DNA of 7,307 nt from Bacteroidales bacterium UBA4347. Its GTDB lineage: Bacteria; Bacteroidota; Bacteroidia; Bacteroidales; P3. Shown one piece after another: positions 1-4,973 of this stretch (the first letter of the stretch is position 1; each line of letters begins with the position of its first letter). Below the pieces are notes generated by a model. The model saw only the letters and a list, made by a program, of their open reading frames with translations. It was not told the origin of the DNA and did not search any database. A program made the position numbers and the translations under genes. The stretch is taken from assembly GCA_002394185.1 (NCBI GenBank), contig DGTB01000058.1:2725-10031 (forward strand). The letters are read 5' to 3'.

Positions 1-453
1 GCCCGCAACAGGTTTGCAAACCAGGCCGACGTAACGCCACGCCAGCTTACCATCACCACCCTCGACCAGCAGCTCTTTGAGCGTGCCGTCGGCATCGTGA
101 CGGCGAACATGCACGACCCCAACTTCAATGTGGACCAGCTGGCCGTGGAGATGGGCATTCATCGAACAGGGCTCAACCGCAAGCTGCAGTTCATAACGGG
201 CCAGACACCTATTCTTTTCATCCGCACGCTGAGGATGAAACGCGCCCGCCAGCTCATGGAAAACGACCCGTCGCAACCCATCTCGCAGGTGGCCTATCAG
301 GTGGGATTCAACAACCCGAAAATCTTTGCACGCTACTTCTCCGAGATGTTTGGCGAGAAGCCCAGCGCCTTTGTGCAGCGCCTGAAAGAGCAGAAAGGCA
401 CCGCTTCTGCACCTTCCGACGACGGAAACGATGACGGAAGCCAGCCCTCATGA
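1..453 (+). CDS. AraC-type DNA-binding C-terminus of a response regulator (5' partial)
   Basis: The frame is open from base 1 and ends at TGA 451-453, so about 150 residues of a longer protein are visible. Visible residues 43-62 form the first helix-turn-helix (DQLAVEMGIHRTGLNRKL) and residues 94-124 the second (ISQVAYQVGF, then NNPKIFARYF and KPSAF), the two-part AraC/XylS signature. The preceding linker with 'ITTLDQQLFERAV' is typical of Bacteroidetes proteins in which a receiver domain precedes the AraC domain, including hybrid two-component sensors. The N-terminus lies outside the window, so the sensor and receiver parts are inferred. The GTG at 97 falls inside the domain and is not the true start. 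The last 20 or so residues are a polar tail rich in Asp, Ser and Gly. It is a sequence-specific transcription factor. It could control the downstream cluster, but the gap, palindrome and separate promoter suggest it is its own unit. Confidence 0.93.
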   Translation, partial: ARNRFANQADVTPRQLTITTLDQQLFERAVGIVTANMHDPNFNVDQLAVEMGIHRTGLNRKLQFITGQTPILFIRTLRMKRARQLMENDPSQPISQVAYQVGFNNPKIFARYFSEMFGEKPSAFVQRLKEQKGTASAPSDDGNDDGSQPS

Positions 454-475
454 CGCCCTCCTTGCGGTTGCTGTA

Positions 476-496
476 TGTTGCTGTGTCACAGCAACA
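476..496 (+). terminator. Perfect palindrome after the regulator gene; possible terminator or REP-like element
   Basis: Arms 476-485 and 487-496 are exact reverse complements around one central base (core GTTGCTGTGTCACAGCAAC), which can fold into an 8-bp stem with a 5-base loop. It begins 23 bases after the regulator stop codon. The downstream stretch is pyrimidine-rich (CCCTTTCTCCC) but lacks a strong T-run, so intrinsic termination is plausible and not certain. An extra direct copy of GTTGCTGT at 467-474 could pair alternatively with the right arm. A near-identical palindrome occurs at 4243-4261. Confidence 0.55.
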
Positions 497-526
497 GAAT
501 CCCTTTCTCCCATGCAGAACGTTAAA

Positions 527-580
527 TCTCGAAAAAAATGATGGCGATGTCGTTGTTTTTTCGTACATTTGCATTCGAGA
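527..580. repeat. Nested inverted repeats overlapping the putative promoter
   Basis: CGAAAAAA (530-537) is the reverse complement of TTTTTTCG (556-563). The outer TCTCGA (527-532) is the reverse complement of TCGAGA (575-580). The two pairs frame the -7 element. The arrangement could be an operator or a hairpin-forming leader, but short A/T-rich inverted repeats also arise by chance. Confidence 0.35.
564..571 (+). promoter_or_regulatory. Bacteroidetes-type -7 promoter element upstream of the cluster
   Basis: TACATTTG matches the TAnnTTTG -7 consensus of Bacteroidetes housekeeping promoters. It lies 22 bases before the ATG at 594, which would give a leader of roughly 10-20 bases. I see no convincing TTTG-like -33 element about 20 bases upstream. 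The surrounding sequence is AT-rich, in contrast to the GC-rich genes. It would be the only clear promoter for the five-gene cluster. Confidence 0.6.
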
Positions 581-593
581 AAATTGAACGTCT

Positions 594-2204
594 ATGAAAG
601 CTAGGAAACAGGTACTTCTGGTGGGCAGCCATCCCGTTGGCCGCGACATGCAGGCGCAGTTCCGTGAGCTCGGCTACACCGTGGTCGTCAGGGAAAGCAG
701 TGCCGAGGTGGATGCCACGCTGCTCTCAGCCACCACCGAGATGGCCTTGCTGGCCCCTGCCGATGCAGATGAGCTGCAGGCCGACAACGAAGTGCTGGCG
801 TGGCTTCAGGACATCACGTCGCTGCTGGCCACGACGAACCGTGCCGCCTGCTACACCACTGCGCGCATGCCGCTCCACCTGCTGCTCCGCAGTCAGACAA
901 CCCTGTGGATGCTGAAGACCGTCGATTTCAGCGCAGACACCAACCGCTGGTTCGACATCTTTGCCTTTACCATGGAAGACCAGTGGGCCTTGCGTGCCCT
1001 GATGGGTGGACTGTGGTCCATGAAACCATCGGAGGCACGCACGCCCGACGACCTTGCCTGTCCGCCCATCGACCGCCAGGGCATCGGCGTTCACAGCAAT
1101 CAGACCGTCCATCTCGTCGTCTTCGGCCTCAGTGCCTTGGGCGAGCAGCTCGCCGTCTATACAGCCCTCATGGCCCATTTCCCCAACTACGTGCGCGACA
1201 ACCGTCTTCGCACCCGCATCACGCTCGTAGACCCCGCCATGCACGACCGTCAGGAAACCCTGCTCGGACGCTATCGCCACCTCTTCGACAACAGCTATTA
1301 CCGCTGCGTAAGTCTCGATAGCGGACAGACGCGCTACCATGAACCCATGTATCACGGACAGCGCGACGACTTTGTCGACGTAGAGTGGGAGTTCGTTGAG
1401 GGCCACCTTCACCATCCGCTCATGCAGCAGAAGCTCGCCCTCTGGGCCGCCAGCAGCGACCGTCAGCTGCTTACCGTCGCCCTGTGCGATGCCGACGACA
1501 ACCACAACTATCAGGAAGCTTTCTCACTGCCCGCGCCGGTCTACCACAACCCGGAGACCGTGGTGCTGGTGCGCGTCCGTCAGCAGATGGCCTTCCGCAT
1601 GATGGGCCGCGGCAGCCGTTTCGCCAACGTCTATCCCATCGGCATGCAGGACAGCGGCTACGATGTGCGGCAACCGCTCATGCAGATGGCCCGCATGCTG
1701 AACTATTACTACGTGTGCAGCTTCGGCCGCAAGGCCGTTCCCACTGAGATGCCTGCCGACGAAGTGGAGCAGGAATGGACCAAGGTGGAAGGCTTCGCCC
1801 TCAGATACAGCAACGTGTACAACGTGATGACCATGGCCACGAAGATGCGCTCGCTGGGCCATTCCACCGACGACTGGTCGCGCTTCTACGCCCTCACCGC
1901 CGACGAAGTGGAGCAGATGGCCGCCGTGGAGCACAACCGGTGGGTGGTAGACCGGCTGATGCTCGGCTTCCGTCCGCCCACCGACGACGAGAAAGCCGCC
2001 ATCGAGGCCGACATCACCCTGAAGAAAACCTATAAGAACGAGCAGCGCGTGCACCTCGACCTTTGCAGCTATCGTGAGCTGGGAACCGACGAGCAGGGCA
2101 ACGACGTGCGTGTCTACGACCGCGACCTCACCGCCTCCATCCCCCTCATCGCCAATGCTTTCTTCGAGCAAATGGACGCTGCTGCCGATAACAGTGACAC
2201 ATGA
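594..2204 (+). CDS. Soluble Rossmann-fold protein with C-terminal RyR domain
   Basis: This is a 536-residue cytoplasmic protein with no signal peptide or membrane segment. Residues 6-32 form a beta-alpha-beta unit with a GSHPVG loop. Residues 172-213 form a second, clearer nucleotide-binding-type unit (VVFGLSALGEQL, ending in ITLVDP with an acidic residue), resembling TrkA-N/NAD-binding folds. Residues about 436-520 match the RyR domain: EHNRW at 446-450, GFRPP at 458-462, then the HLDLCSYREL stretch and VYDRDL before a final IPLIANAF helix. RyR domains are repeated in ryanodine receptors and also occur in bacterial proteins, often with TrkA-N modules linked to ion channels. No channel is present here, so the role is probably sensing or scaffolding with a nucleotide or other ligand, which is inference. 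The start at 594 sits just downstream of the promoter element. The stop overlaps the next start by 4 bases (ATGA), indicating translational coupling as the first gene of the operon. Confidence 0.85.
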   Translation: MKARKQVLLVGSHPVGRDMQAQFRELGYTVVVRESSAEVDATLLSATTEMALLAPADADELQADNEVLAWLQDITSLLATTNRAACYTTARMPLHLLLRSQTTLWMLKTVDFSADTNRWFDIFAFTMEDQWALRALMGGLWSMKPSEARTPDDLACPPIDRQGIGVHSNQTVHLVVFGLSALGEQLAVYTALMAHFPNYVRDNRLRTRITLVDPAMHDRQETLLGRYRHLFDNSYYRCVSLDSGQTRYHEPMYHGQRDDFVDVEWEFVEGHLHHPLMQQKLALWAASSDRQLLTVALCDADDNHNYQEAFSLPAPVYHNPETVVLVRVRQQMAFRMMGRGSRFANVYPIGMQDSGYDVRQPLMQMARMLNYYYVCSFGRKAVPTEMPADEVEQEWTKVEGFALRYSNVYNVMTMATKMRSLGHSTDDWSRFYALTADEVEQMAAVEHNRWVVDRLMLGFRPPTDDEKAAIEADITLKKTYKNEQRVHLDLCSYRELGTDEQGNDVRVYDRDLTASIPLIANAFFEQMDAAADNSDT

Positions 2205-3586
2205 ACAGTCCCGCAGTTACATATTACTCCCTGCGCTATGAGCATGCCGATGCGCTGCACCGACGCGGCGACTGCCTGCTGAACAGCACCGAGGCGCTGC
2301 GCATCGGGCAGACCGACGACTGCAAGGCGCGGATCGACAACCCCACAGATGCCGACGACCGCGAGTTTGCCGTGGTGGTGAGCAACGGTGCCGACGGCGG
2401 ATGGCGACTCGTGCGCCTGTGCTTCAACGCCGCCCTCATGGTGAACGGCGAGCCCGTGCGCTACGTCCGCCAGCTCAGCGACGGCGACCGCATCAGCATC
2501 GAGGGCGTGTCTCAGGAACTGCTGTTCAGCGTGCGCACCGACGGCGTCTATGGCGGTCAGGGCATCCAGACGCAGCCCGCCGCCCTCTCGCGCCGCTGGC
2601 TCGCCCTGCTGGTGTGCCTGCCCGTGGTGCTGTTCCTGTTGCTGCTGGTCTATTTCAACAGTCGGTTCAGCGACGGCAAGCAGCTCACCGACGACATGAA
2701 GGCAGAGGCCCGCACCTCCGTGTTCATGCTTCGGGCCGACTCTGTGTGGCTGGTCAGCATCGAGGGCACGGACACCACGCGGCTCAGTTCCTACAGCTAC
2801 ATGGACGACGGCAGTGGCATCGTGGGCACGGCTTTCCTCACCGCCGACTCGCTGCTTGTCACCGCCCGCCACTGCATAGAGCCCTGGCTCAACGACACTT
2901 CCGCACTCATGACCACCGACACCGCCGCCATCAGGCTGCTCCCCGTGCGATGGGCGCTGGCCGCAGAGACCTTCAACCAGACCACCGACGACAGTCGGCG
3001 CCTCGAACTCATCAGCTGGTGCTCGCTCTATCAGACCAATGATAGCGTGGAGACGCCCATTGCCACCCTCCGCTCTGTCGATTTCCGCATGGACAAGTCG
3101 CGCGACGAGATCATCGAACTGGGCGACTTCACCCACGAATACTACTGGCGCAGCATTGCTCCGCGCTACCGCCGCACCGAGATGATGCTGGGCGATGTGG
3201 CCTGGATGCGTGCCGAAGGTGTGGTCAGCCAGCCGTGCGGCACCCTGCGGCGCGCCACTGCCGACGAGCTTCAGAAGCACCTCCGCGAGGGCCATCCGCT
3301 CCATTTCATGGGCTTTCCCGCCATTGGCGCCGTGGCACATTTCGAACAGCGTGACGACCAGGTGCAGATGCGGCCCCATTTTGACACACAGGGACTGCCC
3401 GACGGCGACATCCATCACAACGGCGAACTGGTTCCCGGCTTCTCCGGCGGTCCGGTTTTGATGCGCATAGGTCGCAGCGAATGGCGCGTAGTGGGCATTG
3501 TCTCGGTGGTCGACAGACAGGAACAGACGCGCAAATACTCCGTTCCCATCACCGAAATAGACCGAATGAAAGGAAACAATCCATGA
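2201..3586 (+). CDS. Membrane-anchored FHA-like / trypsin-like serine protease
   Basis: The protein has 461 residues in three parts. Residues about 31-110 resemble an FHA domain, with LRIGQTDDC, VNGEPV and LSDGDRISI matching the usual beta-strand landmarks. Residues 133-152 are a single hydrophobic segment preceded by RR, predicting a cytoplasmic N-terminus and periplasmic C-terminus. Residues about 203-455 are an S1-type protease: GSG at 204-206, His224 in TARHC, probable Asp332 in GDVAWM, and Ser415 in GFSGGPV. The triad therefore appears intact. A roughly 100-residue stretch between His and Asp is longer than usual for the family. The FHA part looks degenerate: Gln37 replaces the arginine normally in the GR motif, and the SxxH motif is not visible, so phosphothreonine binding is doubtful. 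A likely role is relaying a cytoplasmic cue to periplasmic proteolysis. The gene overlaps both neighbours by ATGA. The domain calls are firm; the Asp assignment and the role are less certain. Confidence 0.92.
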   Translation: MNSPAVTYYSLRYEHADALHRRGDCLLNSTEALRIGQTDDCKARIDNPTDADDREFAVVVSNGADGGWRLVRLCFNAALMVNGEPVRYVRQLSDGDRISIEGVSQELLFSVRTDGVYGGQGIQTQPAALSRRWLALLVCLPVVLFLLLLVYFNSRFSDGKQLTDDMKAEARTSVFMLRADSVWLVSIEGTDTTRLSSYSYMDDGSGIVGTAFLTADSLLVTARHCIEPWLNDTSALMTTDTAAIRLLPVRWALAAETFNQTTDDSRRLELISWCSLYQTNDSVETPIATLRSVDFRMDKSRDEIIELGDFTHEYYWRSIAPRYRRTEMMLGDVAWMRAEGVVSQPCGTLRRATADELQKHLREGHPLHFMGFPAIGAVAHFEQRDDQVQMRPHFDTQGLPDGDIHHNGELVPGFSGGPVLMRIGRSEWRVVGIVSVVDRQEQTRKYSVPITEIDRMKGNNP

Positions 3587-4200
3587 ATATCAATCCAAGA
3601 GAAATGCCGCCCTCGGCCGAGGGACCTGTCAGTCAGCTGGCCGGCTATTGTCAGCCTGCCGCCGCATGGCTGCTGCTGTCTGCCCTGCCAGAACAGATGC
3701 GCAGGCTCCAGTGCTATGTGGTGACGCCGGCAAACGTGCTCATCGGCGACGACGCCTTTGTGCTCTGGCCGCAGGAGGGCTATGAGCCGCAGTCGCCGTT
3801 CTGTCCGCCCGAGGTGGTGGCGGGGGCAGCGCCCAATGAGCAGAGCGGCGTCTGGTCGCTGGCAGCCACCGTGTTTCAGCTCGTCATGGGACGGATGATG
3901 ATGAACAACCGTGGCGGACAGGTGCAGCGCCCGCGCTCAAAGGTGCCGTTCATGCGGTCGCACGACGACTGGGCACCCCTCAGTCAGCTCGTCCAGCGAT
4001 GCCTCAGCTACCAGCCGCAGCTGCGCCCCTCGCTCAGCGAGATAGAAACCCTTGCCCGTCAGCAGTACGACTACTGGCACCTCCGCGAGATGCAACCCCC
4101 GGCCCGGAAACGCACCGCAGGCCCTTCTAACAGCGGTCCTGCCGACAGCGACCTGTGGCCCGAGCCGATGAAGGCCACCGGTCGGGAGCGCCCCTTTTAG
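3583..4200 (+). CDS. Truncated pseudokinase (protein kinase C-lobe only)
   Basis: This 205-residue protein matches only the second half of a Ser/Thr protein kinase. CYVVTPANVLI (44-54) aligns with the catalytic loop HRDLKPxNILI, keeping P, N and the hydrophobic strand but losing the HRD histidine and aspartate and the lysine. No DFG is visible. CPPEVV (74-79) aligns with the APE motif, SGVWSLA (88-94) with DVWSLG, and LVQRCLSYQPQLRPS (136-150) with the C-lobe's closing RPS helix. The glycine loop and the VAIK lysine are absent, so catalysis is not expected. The polar, proline-rich C-terminal tail (170-205) looks disordered. The start at 3583 overlaps the previous stop by ATGA and has AAAGGA at 3569-3574. 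An in-frame ATG at 3481 would bury the start deep in the preceding gene. A likely role is a cytoplasmic scaffold or allosteric partner, perhaps for the FHA-like domain. The alternative is a degraded kinase remnant, but the frame is clean and coupled. Confidence 0.75.
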   Translation: MNINPREMPPSAEGPVSQLAGYCQPAAAWLLLSALPEQMRRLQCYVVTPANVLIGDDAFVLWPQEGYEPQSPFCPPEVVAGAAPNEQSGVWSLAATVFQLVMGRMMMNNRGGQVQRPRSKVPFMRSHDDWAPLSQLVQRCLSYQPQLRPSLSEIETLARQQYDYWHLREMQPPARKRTAGPSNSGPADSDLWPEPMKATGRERPF

Positions 4201-4242
4201 TCCCGCCTCAGTCGTCTTTGGCTCCCGCCTCCAGTTGAGCAT

Positions 4243-4261
4243 GTTGCCGTGCCACGGCAAC
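4243..4261 (+). repeat. Second copy of the palindrome, inside the operon gap
   Basis: Arms 4243-4251 and 4253-4261 are perfect reverse complements around one base (GTTGCCGTGCCACGGCAAC). It differs from the core at 477-495 at three positions: one base in each arm, changed in a matching way (T to C and A to G, which keeps pairing), and the central base. It is followed by a C/T-rich run without a T-tract. It lies 42 bases after the pseudokinase stop and 36 bases before the next start, so it may act as a partial terminator, an RNA-stability hairpin or a REP-like element. Confidence 0.6.
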
Positions 4262-4297
4262 CCCAATTTCCCTCTCACCCCCATCCCCCCGAAAACA

Positions 4298-4969
4298 ATG
4301 AAGCACCCCCAAAGAATCCTCGCCACTTTCGCCTTCCTCTTCGCCCTGTTCTTCACGGCCAGCGCGCAAAATGTGTCGCTCGATGCCGAGCTCGGCAAGC
4401 TCGTCGACCTGGTCAAGCGCCTGCGCACCCCCTCGGAGGCGCAGCAGAAAAAGGCCTACGACGCCGCCATCCGTCCCCTGGCCGACGACACCAAGTGGAC
4501 GCCGATGAACGAACTGCGCGACGAGAATGGCGCCGAGTGCCGCCCCGCCGACAAGACCGTCAGACGCTTCAGGCTCAACACCCTCCTCAACAACGCCGAA
4601 CGCCGCCGCAACGGACTCTCCGCCTCGACCGACAACTTCCTGAACGGACAGGACGAGGCCTACAACTACTCGCTCTACGAAAAGAGTATCAAGGCCGGCG
4701 ACAACCACACCGCGCGCTACAGTTTCCACGGACGACAGGGCCGCCAGACGTTTGTTTTCGTGCCCTTCACGACAAGTGGCGCCAGCTTCAGCGTCAGATT
4801 GCTGTGGAAAGGAAAGAGCATCGGCACCACCACCCGGCAAGGCGACGGCACACAGGTGCTGACCACCAAGGAACGCGTCGGCAAGGACGACACCCTGACG
4901 CTCGAAATCAGCAACAACGGATCGTCGCCGCTCTCGCTCGTCATCCTCAATCATAACACCCGCAAATAG
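4298..4969 (+). CDS. Exported protein of unknown family with beta-rich C-terminal domain
   Basis: The protein has 223 residues. Residues 1-23 are a standard signal peptide (basic MKHPQR, hydrophobic core, cleavage likely after ASA-Q), which decides the start: the in-frame ATG at 4235 would add 21 residues before it, crossing the palindrome. There is no lipobox, so release into the periplasm or outside is expected. Residues 25-110 are charged and probably helical. Residues about 116-220 alternate hydrophobic and polar residues in strand-like blocks (ARYSFHG, QTFVFVPF, FSVRLLWKG, DTLTLEISNN, LSLVILN), suggesting a beta-sandwich, loosely like pre-peptidase C-terminal or adhesin-type domains. I do not recognise the family and see no catalytic motif. 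Only one cysteine (Cys81) is present. The gene ends 4 bases before the CHAT gene, so the two are probably co-translated. It could be an inhibitor, cofactor or substrate of the exported proteases; this is inference from position only. Confidence 0.85.
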   Translation: MKHPQRILATFAFLFALFFTASAQNVSLDAELGKLVDLVKRLRTPSEAQQKKAYDAAIRPLADDTKWTPMNELRDENGAECRPADKTVRRFRLNTLLNNAERRRNGLSASTDNFLNGQDEAYNYSLYEKSIKAGDNHTARYSFHGRQGRQTFVFVPFTTSGASFSVRLLWKGKSIGTTTRQGDGTQVLTTKERVGKDDTLTLEISNNGSSPLSLVILNHNTRK

Positions 4970-4973
4970 TCCG

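Noticed and set aside
97..453. GTG at 97 as the start of a small stand-alone AraC protein
   Set aside because: The frame is open to base 1, and the upstream residues match the linker that normally joins a receiver domain to the AraC domain, so the gene is a 5' partial.
726..1505. 259-codon open frame on the minus strand, and similar frames at 1524-2171 and 6087-6977
   Set aside because: They are antisense to well-supported genes and have the same His/Gly/Val-rich composition.
2114..3418. 434-codon open frame on the minus strand
   Set aside because: It is antisense to the FHA-trypsin gene, which has clear domains and coupling. The translation is rich in His, Gly, Val and Ala with no recognisable motif, as expected opposite GC-rich codons.
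3481..3582. Upstream in-frame ATG that would extend the pseudokinase by 34 residues
   Set aside because: It lies inside the protease gene and adds no kinase-like sequence. The ATGA start at 3583, with AAAGGA upstream, is the better choice.
4235..4297. Upstream in-frame ATG for the exported protein
   Set aside because: It would place 21 residues, partly encoded by the palindrome, ahead of a textbook signal peptide that begins at 4298.
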